This document shows positions 22,076 through 29,717 of a stretch of DNA of 32,416 bases, one piece after another. Location: NCBI GenBank assembly GCA_002254405.1, contig NJDH01000010.1, positions 1 to 32,416 on the forward strand, given 5' to 3'. Source of the DNA: Candidatus Altarchaeales archaeon ex4484_96. Lineage in GTDB: Archaea > Altiarchaeota > Altiarchaeia > IMC4 > QMZM01. The stretch's first letter is position 1. Each line of letters begins with the position of its first letter. Both the position numbers and the translations under genes were made by a program. Below the pieces are notes generated by a model. It was not told the origin of the DNA. It ran no database searches and saw only the letters and a list, made by a program, of their open reading frames with translations.

Positions 22076-22934
22076 CAGATACGCCTACTTTATCGGCTGC
22101 ACCACCCCTTTTCGGGAGTCCAACTATGACCTTTCCACCAGGAGAATAATGGAAAAGCTCGACATTGAGCTGGTGGAAATGGAAAAAGCCGGATGCTGCG
22201 GACTATACTATGAGCTGGTGAACGAATTAAGCTATCTTTGCATGGCTGCGAGAGTCATATCCATGGCAGAGGACGAGAAACTGGATTTAATGGTAATATG
22301 CAACGGATGCAACAGCTCCCTTTACCGGGCCAACAAGAAACTGCGTGAAAACCCAGAACTCAAGGAGGAAGTCAACAACGTACTCGCAGACATAGACCGG
22401 GAGTTTAAGGGAACAACAGAAGTAAAGCATTTCGTTAAGGTGCTCTGGGATGAGGTGGGGGTGGACAAGATAAAAGAAAAGGTTACCAACCTGCTTGACC
22501 TCAGGGTTGCAGTACACTACGGATGCCACCTGCTCAGACCGTCTGAGGAGATAAAGTTTGACAACCCCAAAGACCCTGTTAGCCTGGACGAACTTGTTGA
22601 GGCAACCGGAGCAAGCTCAATAGACTATCCGGAGAAAAGTCTTTGCTGCGGCGGATACGTTTTAGCCTCAAACCAGGATATAGCCTATAAGATGACAGGA
22701 CGTAAGCTGATAAACGTCAAAAAAGCAAAAGCAGATATTATGGTAACAGCATGCCCCTTCTGCAACGTCATGTATGATGCTAACCAGAGAGGCGTTGAAA
22801 AGGAGTTAGGGGAAAAAATCAACATCCCTGTACTGCATTATCCCCAGCTTCTGGGTTTAAGCATGGGATACACCCCAAGAGAGGTTGGGTTAGAGCAAAA
22901 CAGGGTCAGAGTCAACCCGAAAATATTCGAGTAA
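22068..22934 (+). CDS. hdrB: Heterodisulfide reductase subunit B
   Basis: A 288-residue catalytic subunit. It has two CCG domains, each with the Cys pattern that binds the non-cubane [4Fe-4S] clusters that cleave CoM-S-S-CoB in methanogens: first set GCTTPFRE, AGCCG, CNGC; second set YGCHLLRP, LCCGG, ACPFC. All ten expected cysteines appear present. It is a separate HdrB, not a HdrD fusion, and the last gene of the operon. In an organism without methyl-CoM reductase the acceptor would be another disulfide; which applies here is not known. Confidence 0.94.
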   Translation: MSNRYAYFIGCTTPFRESNYDLSTRRIMEKLDIELVEMEKAGCCGLYYELVNELSYLCMAARVISMAEDEKLDLMVICNGCNSSLYRANKKLRENPELKEEVNNVLADIDREFKGTTEVKHFVKVLWDEVGVDKIKEKVTNLLDLRVAVHYGCHLLRPSEEIKFDNPKDPVSLDELVEATGASSIDYPEKSLCCGGYVLASNQDIAYKMTGRKLINVKKAKADIMVTACPFCNVMYDANQRGVEKELGEKINIPVLHYPQLLGLSMGYTPREVGLEQNRVRVNPKIFE

Positions 22935-22941
22935 CGGCATG

Positions 22942-22948
22942 TATTTAA
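22942..22948 (+). promoter_or_regulatory. TATA box of the SepCysS operon
   Basis: TATTTAA is centred 27 bases before the ATG at 22972, consistent with a leaderless mRNA beginning at that ATG and not at the upstream ATG at 22939. Confidence 0.5.
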
Positions 22949-22971
22949 CCCTGGACTTGTTATTCTTAAAC

Positions 22972-24129
22972 ATGGCTGAGATACCCATAAGTCAGCTAGA
23001 CCGGTTAAGGGATTTAAAAAGATCCACAGGGGGTTTTTTAAACCTGAACCCGATACAGAGAGGAGGTATCTTAACACCCGAAGCGAGAAAGGCTGTTTTG
23101 GATTGGGCTGACGGCTACTCGATATGTGATTTTTGCGATGGAGTGCTCGAGTGCATTAAAAAGCCACCGGTGGATGATTTCGTGCACAAGACGATGACCT
23201 GCTTTATCGGGGCAGACCATGTGAGGCTGACCAACGGGGCCAGGGAAGCCATGTATATGGTAATGCACGCGGTATGTAAACCCGGGGATGTGCTGTTGCT
23301 TGACGCAAACTCCCACTATTCAGCCCATATAGCCGCTGAAAGGCATAATCTTTGGGTTTATGAGATACCCAACAACGGATACCCTGAATACAAAATAAAC
23401 GAAGAGCTTTATGCCGATAAAATCGAGGAAATCAAACGTAAAACAAAAAAAAATCCCGCGCTCGCTTTGATAACATACCCAGATGGGAACTACGGCAACC
23501 TGCCTGATGCAAGAAAGATAGCTAAAATATGCTCTGATTATGATGTTCCCCTGCTGGTTAACGCAGCTTATGCTATGGGTAGGATGCCTGTTAGCCTCAA
23601 ACATTTGAAGGCTGATTTTATTGTAGGCTCAGGCCATAAGTCTATGGCCTGCTCGGGGCCTATTGGGGTTCTGGGATTATCCGAAAGCCTAAGTGATGTG
23701 GTGCTTCGTAAATCCAAGAACTATAAAAACAAGGAGGTTGAGATGCTTGGCTGCGGCCCAAGGGGGCTGCCCCTGATAACATTGATGGCCAGTTTCCCGA
23801 AAGTATATGAGCGAGTCAAACACTGGGATGATGAGATAAAAAAAGCCAGATATTTCATAGACGAAATAGAGAAAATAGAGGGTATTAAACAGCTTGGGGT
23901 TAAGCCAACACAACATGACCTGAACTTCCTTGAGACCAAAGTATTTCACAGGATATCAGAAAAACACAAAAAAGGGGGGTTTTTCCTATATCGCGAGCTG
24001 AAGAAAAGAAACATCATAGGCGTGAAACCAGGCTTGAGCAAGAACTTCAAACTCAGTACCTACGGGTTTAAAAAGGATGAAATAAAAAAGATTATAGAAG
24101 CATTTAAGGAGATTGTGCAAATAAAATGA
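22972..24129 (+). CDS. pscS: O-phospho-L-seryl-tRNA:Cys-tRNA synthase (SepCysS)
   Basis: A 385-residue PLP enzyme that turns phosphoseryl-tRNA(Cys) into cysteinyl-tRNA(Cys). Family features: LNLNPIQRGGILTPEARKAV at the start, CDFC at about residues 52 and 55, HVRLTNGAREAM, the Tyr/Asp pair in YPDGNYGNLPDA, the PLP Lys in GSGHKSMA at about residue 223, and a third conserved Cys in LGCGPRGLP at about 261. These three cysteines are the ones known to take part in sulfur transfer. It implies that SepRS is elsewhere in the genome. It heads the operon and overlaps the PAC2 gene by four bases. Confidence 0.94.
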   Translation: MAEIPISQLDRLRDLKRSTGGFLNLNPIQRGGILTPEARKAVLDWADGYSICDFCDGVLECIKKPPVDDFVHKTMTCFIGADHVRLTNGAREAMYMVMHAVCKPGDVLLLDANSHYSAHIAAERHNLWVYEIPNNGYPEYKINEELYADKIEEIKRKTKKNPALALITYPDGNYGNLPDARKIAKICSDYDVPLLVNAAYAMGRMPVSLKHLKADFIVGSGHKSMACSGPIGVLGLSESLSDVVLRKSKNYKNKEVEMLGCGPRGLPLITLMASFPKVYERVKHWDDEIKKARYFIDEIEKIEGIKQLGVKPTQHDLNFLETKVFHRISEKHKKGGFFLYRELKKRNIIGVKPGLSKNFKLSTYGFKKDEIKKIIEAFKEIVQIK

Positions 24130-24851
24130 CCACCAAAGTACATGTTACAGGAAAAATACCCAAGAATCCTGTTGTTATAGAAGGGTTCCCAAGCAAGGGA
24201 TTTGTGTCTACCATAGCGACGAGATACCTCATTGAAGAACTGGGTATGGAATCAGTGGGTTATGTGAAATCAGACAGGATACAAAGCATTGCCGTAGTAC
24301 ACAACTCAACCCCCATGTATCCCATTAGGATATACAGGAAGAATAAGCTAGTACTTATTTTCTCTGAGATATCGGTGCCATACCAGTTCGTTCGCGAATT
24401 CGCCGACACATTCGATGAATGGTTTAAGGAGATTAAACCCGAGAAGGTTATTCTTTTAGCCGGGATAAGCGGGCGGGAAACCGAAAAAGAGCATGAGATA
24501 TTCGGGTTGACAACGCATCCCCAGATAAAAAAGAAGATGAAAGACATGAACGTTGAGACCATAGAGGAGGGCATGCTCGCAGGCATATCATCGGATATAC
24601 TGCTGAATTGCGTGGAAAACAATATCCCGGTCATAAGTTTCATGGCCGAGACCAAATACAGCCCCGACCCCCTTGGAGCAGCCTCGCTTCTGAACATACT
24701 CAGCAGTTTTTTGGATATCAAAATCAACGTAGATAACCTCGTGGAAAAAGGCCATGAGATAGAGGAGGACTTTGAAAAAATAACCTCAGAGCTTAGAAAG
24801 GGCAAAACAGACCACAAGGAGATGGATGAATACAGCCCCATGTACCAGTAA
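24126..24851 (+). CDS. PAC2-family protein (proteasome-assembly chaperone homologue)
   Basis: A 241-residue protein of the archaeal PAC2 family (COG2047). Family blocks: VVIEGFPSKGFVSTIA at the start, KVILLAGISGRE, EEGMLAGISSDIL, and FMAETKYSPDPLGAASLL. Archaeal homologues (PbaA/PbaB) help assemble or bind the 20S proteasome. The chain ends PMYQ, which fits the HbYX motif used by proteasome partners to dock on the alpha ring. It is co-translated with SepCysS upstream and followed after one base by the HAD gene; these neighbours do not point to the proteasome. A second PAC2 gene is at the right end of the window. Confidence 0.88.
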   Translation: MTTKVHVTGKIPKNPVVIEGFPSKGFVSTIATRYLIEELGMESVGYVKSDRIQSIAVVHNSTPMYPIRIYRKNKLVLIFSEISVPYQFVREFADTFDEWFKEIKPEKVILLAGISGRETEKEHEIFGLTTHPQIKKKMKDMNVETIEEGMLAGISSDILLNCVENNIPVISFMAETKYSPDPLGAASLLNILSSFLDIKINVDNLVEKGHEIEEDFEKITSELRKGKTDHKEMDEYSPMYQ

Positions 24852-24852
24852 G

Positions 24853-25494
24853 ATGACGGATAAAAGACTGGTGGCTTTCGACCTAGACGGGGTGCTGGTT
24901 AAGGGAACGGGAAGCTGGAGCGAGATACATAAAGTACTTGGAACAGATAAAATATCAGCAGGCCACGGAGTTGACTTCCAAAACGGCAAGATAAGCTTTG
25001 ATGAATGGGCTAAAAAAGACACTGAACTATGGAAGGGCGTTGAGCTTGAAAAAATAAAGAAAATATTATACAAGACCAGGCTCATGAAGGGAGCCGGGGA
25101 TACGATAAACGCCTTAAAGAGCCTCAATTATGATACGATCATAATAAGCGGCGGACTGCAGATACTGGCTGACAGGATAAGAGACGAACTTGGAATGGAT
25201 TATGCCATAGCAAACAGGCTGTTATTCAACAATAACCAGGTCTGCGGCATAGAGCAGAGAGTAGACTTTGAAGGTAAAGGAAGAATACTCGAAAAGATAA
25301 TCAATGAAAAAAGAATAGACAAAAAAGACACTGTAGCCGTCGGGGACTACATCAATGACATACCCTTATTTAAGGCAGCGGGCTTTAGCGTTGCATTCAA
25401 CCCGAAAGACGACAGACTGCTCAAATACGCTGACGCCATTATCCTGGATGAGGATTTAACAAAAATACTGCCTTTGCTTGAAAACAGCAGATGA
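24853..25494 (+). CDS. HAD phosphatase, phosphoserine phosphatase (SerB)-like
   Basis: A 213-residue HAD hydrolase with a small helical cap. Motif I is AFDLDGVLV, motif II is IIISGGLQ (the SGG form is typical of SerB-type enzymes), the Lys is in FEGKGRIL, and motif IV is AVGDYINDIPLF. The ATG at 24853, one base after the PAC2 stop, is chosen over an in-frame ATG at 24826 inside PAC2. SerB dephosphorylates phosphoserine to serine; its place in the SepCysS operon, where phosphoserine is the precursor of cysteine, makes that substrate attractive, but other small phosphates are possible. Confidence 0.75.
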   Translation: MTDKRLVAFDLDGVLVKGTGSWSEIHKVLGTDKISAGHGVDFQNGKISFDEWAKKDTELWKGVELEKIKKILYKTRLMKGAGDTINALKSLNYDTIIISGGLQILADRIRDELGMDYAIANRLLFNNNQVCGIEQRVDFEGKGRILEKIINEKRIDKKDTVAVGDYINDIPLFKAAGFSVAFNPKDDRLLKYADAIILDEDLTKILPLLENSR

Positions 25495-25505
25495 AGTAAA
25501 AAAAA

Positions 25506-26672
25506 ATGGAATACGCAAACAGAATAAAAGGAATTCCACCTTATCTTTTCGCTGAAATAGATAGGGAAATAGAAAAAAAGAAAAACCAAGGAATCGATAT
25601 AATAAACCTGAGCGTAGGAGACCCCGACCTGCCCACACCAGATCACATAATCAAGGCCCTATCTGAGGCGGCAGCTAACCCCGCAAACCACCAGTATCCC
25701 TCATATGCTGGAATGCCCGTGTTTCGCCAGGCCATCGCTAAATGGTATGATGATAGATTCAACGTAAAACTGGATCCCGCAGATGAGGTGATGGCCTTAA
25801 TAGGCTCAAAGGAGGGAATAGCCCACATACCCCTGGCTTACATCAACCCCGGTGATGTTGCCCTCGTACCAGACCCCGCTTATCCAGTGTATAAGATAGG
25901 AACCATGCTGGCGGGGGGAACAGCTTATTCTATGCCTTTATTGGAGGAAAACGATTATAAACCAAGGCTTGAGGATATAGACAAAAAAACAGCCTCTAAA
26001 GCCAGGATAATGTTTCTCAACTACCCTAATGCCCCAACCGGCGCCATCTCCGGGAAAGACTTTTTCAGGGAAGTAGTGGATTACGCCGTAGACAACGATT
26101 TAATAGTATTACACGATAACCCCTACTCCGAGATGACATTCGACGGTTATCGTGCCATAAGCTTCCTTGAGATTAAGGGGGCCAAGGATGTTGGAATCGA
26201 ATTCAACTCTCTGTCCAAGACATTCAACATGACCGGCTGGAGAATCGGGATGGCCGTTGGCGCAAGCGAGATAATAGCGGGCTTAGGCAAGGTGAAAGAG
26301 AACGTGGATTCAGGGGCATTCCAGGCTGTTCAGGTGGCTGCAGTGAAAGCCCTGGGAGGGGCAAGGGATTGTGTTAATAAAAACATGAGAATATTTGAGA
26401 AAAGACGCGATTACGTGGTAGACAGCCTGAATGCAGCAGGATGGAATATCAAAAAACCCAAGGCCACGTTTTATCTATGGTTTAATATCCCCGAGAGATA
26501 TGATTCATCTATCAGCTTCTGCTCGAAGCTTCTTGATAAAACCGGTGTGGTTTTAACCCCCGGCGTAGGATTCGGAACTCATGGTGAAGGCTATGTCAGA
26601 TGCGCCTTAACCCAGCCGGTTGAAAGGCTCAGGGAGGCAGTCAGAAGAATAGAGGAAAGTGATATAAGATGA
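25506..26672 (+). CDS. dapL: LL-diaminopimelate aminotransferase-like enzyme (DapL)
   Basis: A 388-residue class I/II aminotransferase. It has IINLSVGDPDLPTP at the start, YPSYAGMPVFRQAIA, the PLP contacts LNYPNAPTGA and DNPYSEMTF, and the Lys in SLSKTFNMTGWRIG near residue 237. These match DapL, which makes LL-diaminopimelate for lysine in many archaea without the DapD/DapE branch. It could instead be a general aspartate or aromatic aminotransferase of the same clade. It follows the HAD gene by 11 bases and overlaps cmk by four. No other dap genes are present. Confidence 0.8.
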   Translation: MEYANRIKGIPPYLFAEIDREIEKKKNQGIDIINLSVGDPDLPTPDHIIKALSEAAANPANHQYPSYAGMPVFRQAIAKWYDDRFNVKLDPADEVMALIGSKEGIAHIPLAYINPGDVALVPDPAYPVYKIGTMLAGGTAYSMPLLEENDYKPRLEDIDKKTASKARIMFLNYPNAPTGAISGKDFFREVVDYAVDNDLIVLHDNPYSEMTFDGYRAISFLEIKGAKDVGIEFNSLSKTFNMTGWRIGMAVGASEIIAGLGKVKENVDSGAFQAVQVAAVKALGGARDCVNKNMRIFEKRRDYVVDSLNAAGWNIKKPKATFYLWFNIPERYDSSISFCSKLLDKTGVVLTPGVGFGTHGEGYVRCALTQPVERLREAVRRIEESDIR

Positions 26673-27190
26673 TTGTTACCGTAGGAGGGCTTGTGGGGGC
26701 GGGTAAATCAACCCTCGGCAAGGGTTTGGCGAAAAAATACGGTTTAGACTACATATCAGCAGGTCAGGTTATGAGAGACCTTGCTAAACAAAAAAACATG
26801 AGCCTGCAGCAGTATTCATCTATTGCCGAGGAAAACCCCGAAATCGACAGATTAATCGATGAAGAGCAAAAAAAAGCAGCACACGATAACTGTGTTGTAG
26901 ACGGCAGATTAGCCGCCTACTTTATTGAGGACGCGGACCTCAGGGTATGGCTTACCGCGCCAGCTGATGTCAGGGCGACCCGAATCGCCTCAAGAGAAAA
27001 CATAACAGTCACCGAATCCGGCAAAAGAATAAGAAACAGGGAAAAAAGCGAAAGAATAAGATACAAGCAGATATATGACATCAAACTGGATGACCTGTCA
27101 ATATATGATCTGGTAATTAACACGGGCGTTTTTCATGAGAAGGCCACACGAGATATTGTATCAAAGGCCCTAGATTATATTCTGGATTAA
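26669..27190 (+). CDS. cmk: Cytidylate kinase (archaeal type)
   Basis: A 173-residue P-loop kinase that phosphorylates CMP. GGLVGAGKST is at residues 6-15; YISAGQVMRDLAKQ binds the nucleotide, CVVDGRLAAYF is the family Asp-Gly-Arg block, and a basic lid (RNREKSERIRYKQIY) follows. The size matches archaeal Cmk rather than the larger bacterial enzyme. It is the last gene of the SepCysS operon (overlap of four bases with dapL). A broader-specificity NMP kinase cannot be excluded. Confidence 0.9.
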   Translation: MIVTVGGLVGAGKSTLGKGLAKKYGLDYISAGQVMRDLAKQKNMSLQQYSSIAEENPEIDRLIDEEQKKAAHDNCVVDGRLAAYFIEDADLRVWLTAPADVRATRIASRENITVTESGKRIRNREKSERIRYKQIYDIKLDDLSIYDLVINTGVFHEKATRDIVSKALDYILD

Positions 27191-27197
27191 CCAGCGC

Positions 27198-27207
27198 TTT
27201 TAAATAG
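27198..27207 (+). promoter_or_regulatory. TATA box of the pilin gene
   Basis: TTTTAAATAG is centred about 26 bases before the ATG at 27229, fitting a leaderless transcript separate from the upstream operon. Confidence 0.5.
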
Positions 27208-27228
27208 TTATCTACAATATATTTATTA

Positions 27229-27687
27229 ATGGGATTGGATTCACGTAGAGGTCAAGCAGCTCTTGAATTTCTCATGACCTACGGCTGGGCTATACTTGTG
27301 ATTTTGATAGTGGTTGCTGTACTATGGCAGTGGGGTCTTTTTAACCCATCCGGTTCGGTTAAATCAGGTCAAAGCGGTTTCTGGGGCGTAGTACCCTACG
27401 ACTACAAATACACCCCCAATGGAATCTTCTCCATAGAGTTGCAAAATAACATAGACGATACGGTTACAATAGAATCAATCAAAGTCAGCACCAGCACTAA
27501 ATCAAACAGCTGGAGCGGAGAAGAAAACATCAGTGCAGGCAGCCTTTCCCCGGTATTTAACATAAACAACCTGGACCCCTACAACGGAGGAAGCAGCTAC
27601 GAGGTTTTCGTGGTCATAGAATACAACGACTCAAGGGTTAACACAAGCCTTCTGAGTTCAGGGCGTATCTGGGGCAGCGTCGGATAG
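27229..27687 (+). CDS. Class III signal-peptide pilin-like protein
   Basis: A 152-residue protein beginning with a short basic leader and RRGQAALEFLMTYGWAILVI. That is the class III signal peptide, cut before GQ-type sequences by the EppA prepilin peptidase, with the Glu at position +5 needed for filament assembly, followed by one hydrophobic helix ending near residue 38. The rest is a beta-rich outer domain with several N-x-S/T sites (for example NTS). It would be a type IV pilus-like filament subunit. It stands alone; the nearest assembly ATPase is at 6086-7564. Its stop is one base from the end of the convergent deoA gene. Confidence 0.85.
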   Translation: MGLDSRRGQAALEFLMTYGWAILVILIVVAVLWQWGLFNPSGSVKSGQSGFWGVVPYDYKYTPNGIFSIELQNNIDDTVTIESIKVSTSTKSNSWSGEENISAGSLSPVFNINNLDPYNGGSSYEVFVVIEYNDSRVNTSLLSSGRIWGSVG

Positions 27688-27688
27688 A

Positions 27689-29191
27689 TTAAGTTATGAT
27701 ATCAGATATCACGCTTCCAACCCTGACCGGAATCAGCTTCTCACATATATTGATGGCGTCATCCAGTTTATTGTTATCTGAGGCATAAATAGTGAACAGA
27801 GGGTCATCCAATCTGACCGAATCACCCACCCCAACATGCATGTATATGCCCGCTGATTTAATCCTCGGAGCTCCCGCCGTCCGGGCAATAGATGAAATGC
27901 ACTTGTTGTCTATGAATCTGACCTTACCCTTGTGCTTGGACTTAATAACATGTTTTTTATCCGATACCTCAATGTCCCTGGGTTTAATCTCGGGGTCACC
28001 ACCCTGCAGCTCTATTATCTGCTTCATCTTATCAAGTGCCTTACCAGAAGACAGTATATTCTCGGCCATCTTCCTTCCTTTCCCCTTATCAACCCGCTTG
28101 GACAGCTCAAGCAGCGTCCCCGCTAAATCAAGGGATTTGTTCATCAAATCAATCGGGCCCTTATTGTTTAAAACATTAAGAACATCCCTGGCCTCCAGAG
28201 CAGGGCCTATCCCCGCACCTATAGGCGAGCTACCGTCCGTGATAAGGCACTCAACCGATATACCCAGCTTACATCCAATCTCTATGAAATTACGCGCTAA
28301 TTTTCTGGCCCGGTCGGGTGTAGCTATCTTACTGCCTTTGCCAACAGGAATATCGATTAAAACATAATCAGAGCCTATAGCCATCTTCTTGGCCATAACA
28401 GAGGAAAGCAGATGACCCTCAGCATCCAATGACAGAGGGTACTCTACCCTGATGATTTTATCATCCGCAGGTGCGAGATTAACAGCCCCACCCCATATGA
28501 TGCAGGCACCCGCCGAATTGACTATCTCCCTGACCTCATCTATCCCGAATTGTACGCTTGACAATACCTCCATGGTATCGGCCGTACCCGAGGGTGAGGT
28601 TATGGCGCGGGAGCTTGTTTTGGGTATCGTCAAACCAGCGGCTGCGACAATAGGGACAACAATCATGGTAGTGCGATTACCCGCCACACCCCCTATACAG
28701 TGCTTGTCCACGACATCATCACCGAAATCAATCTGTTTCCCTGTCTTGACCATAGAGGTTGTCAGGGAAACAATCTCCTCGATAGTATAACCATTAATAT
28801 ATCCCCCAGTAACAAAAGAGCTTAACTCGATGCTTGAAAGATTGTTGTTTGTTATGTCGTAGATTATGGAATATATCTCGGATTCATCAAGTGTGTGGCC
28901 GTCAAGCTTTTTTTTGATGAATTCAACAGACGCCGGCTTGCTCGCAGACCTCACCTCAACATAATCTCCAGCGTCTACTTTAATCAAATCATGAACATCC
29001 TTCAAGACACCAATCTCCCCCTCCCGCACAAGAGTCTCGGTGGTATCAACTATCGCAGTAATCTCATGCTCATTGTATTTAATCTTAACACGACCTGACA
29101 CAAAAACCCCAAGATCCTTAGCATCCTCATCGTTTAGGATAACAATAGGTTTATCCACCTCGATTTCATAAAACCTGGTCTTCAGTCTCAT
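27689..29191 (-). CDS. deoA: AMP phosphorylase (archaeal DeoA family)
   Basis: A 500-residue nucleoside phosphorylase of the archaeal AMP-specific type. It splits AMP with phosphate into adenine and ribose 1,5-bisphosphate, the first step of the route that feeds ribulose-1,5-bisphosphate to type III RuBisCO. Seen: an N-terminal extension of about 85 residues typical for the archaeal family, DKHCIGGVAGNRTTM, PKTSSRAITSPSGTADTMEVL (phosphate/nucleoside site), WGGAVNLAPADD, DIPVGKGSKI and SPIGAGIGPALEARD. The partner enzymes (ribose-1,5-bisphosphate isomerase, RuBisCO) are not in the window. The promoter region is shared with the divergent zinc-ribbon gene. Confidence 0.92.
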   Translation of the reverse strand: MRLKTRFYEIEVDKPIVILNDEDAKDLGVFVSGRVKIKYNEHEITAIVDTTETLVREGEIGVLKDVHDLIKVDAGDYVEVRSASKPASVEFIKKKLDGHTLDESEIYSIIYDITNNNLSSIELSSFVTGGYINGYTIEEIVSLTTSMVKTGKQIDFGDDVVDKHCIGGVAGNRTTMIVVPIVAAAGLTIPKTSSRAITSPSGTADTMEVLSSVQFGIDEVREIVNSAGACIIWGGAVNLAPADDKIIRVEYPLSLDAEGHLLSSVMAKKMAIGSDYVLIDIPVGKGSKIATPDRARKLARNFIEIGCKLGISVECLITDGSSPIGAGIGPALEARDVLNVLNNKGPIDLMNKSLDLAGTLLELSKRVDKGKGRKMAENILSSGKALDKMKQIIELQGGDPEIKPRDIEVSDKKHVIKSKHKGKVRFIDNKCISSIARTAGAPRIKSAGIYMHVGVGDSVRLDDPLFTIYASDNNKLDDAINICEKLIPVRVGSVISDIIT

Positions 29192-29284
29192 CTTACATCC
29201 ATGAAATTTATTTCAACCCCAGATTTATATACTTTGTAGTAATGATTTATAACCGTATTGTTTTTTAATAATCAGGTGATTCAA
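29192..29284. promoter_or_regulatory. Divergent promoter and leader region, deoA / zinc-ribbon gene
   Basis: GATTTATATAC at 29222-29232 is a strong TATA box usable in both directions. On the plus strand it predicts a start near 29250 and a leader of about 35 bases that ends in AGGTGAT (29275-29281), a Shine-Dalgarno site three bases before the ATG at 29285. TAATGATT at 29240-29247 is shared with the hdrA and ppsA leaders. Confidence 0.5.
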
Positions 29285-29716
29285 ATGGCAGCGAAAAAAA
29301 AGAAAAAAAGCGAGAAAAAAGTATCATCCAATAAAACAGCAAAGAAACCTGAGGCAAAAACCAAGGCCCCAACTAAAACCAAAAAAAAGGATGTTATTAA
29401 GATAGAGCAGTTACCTAAATCTATCATCGTCGAAGAAGACCTGAAAAGCATGGAAGAGAAAACAGGCTCAGGCTCGATTGGGGGAGCGTACACGAAAAAA
29501 GCACCCTCTTTTTATCGCAAATACGCGCTTAAGTGCATGAAATGCGTTAACGAATTCGAGCATAAAACAAGGATACCCTTCGTTAAACAAAAGGTTAAAT
29601 GCCCTGAATGCGGGGAAATACATATAATCGAGTTACAGCCCATATCCGGCAGATACAGGATTAGGTTGCCGAAAACACTGAAGGTGTTGGACAAAAAGAA
29701 AAATAAAAAGAAATAA
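29285..29716 (+). CDS. Lysine-rich zinc-ribbon protein, function unknown
   Basis: A 143-residue protein. The first 40 residues are a Lys/Ala/Thr-rich, disordered tail; residues 78-118 or so form a zinc ribbon with KCMKC and KCPEC separated by about 20 residues, followed by beta strands (IIELQPISGRYRIRLPK) and a last Lys-rich end (DKKKNKKK). Such a chain is likely to bind nucleic acid, perhaps ribosome or transcription-linked, but I do not recognise the family. The ATG at 29285 is chosen because of the AGGTGAT site just before it; an in-frame TTG at 29258 is less likely. It is divergent from deoA and convergent with sufB (one base apart). Confidence 0.75.
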   Translation: MAAKKKKKSEKKVSSNKTAKKPEAKTKAPTKTKKKDVIKIEQLPKSIIVEEDLKSMEEKTGSGSIGGAYTKKAPSFYRKYALKCMKCVNEFEHKTRIPFVKQKVKCPECGEIHIIELQPISGRYRIRLPKTLKVLDKKKNKKK

Positions 29717-29717
29717 G

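Noticed and set aside
24260-24841. Open frame of 193 codons on the minus strand inside the PAC2 gene
   Set aside because: Antisense to a conserved protein, with a Ser/Phe-rich translation and no initiation signals.
27792-28367. Open frame of 191 codons on the plus strand inside deoA
   Set aside because: It is antisense to well-conserved AMP phosphorylase sequence, has no promoter or ribosome site, and its Ser/Leu/Pro-rich translation looks like a shadow.
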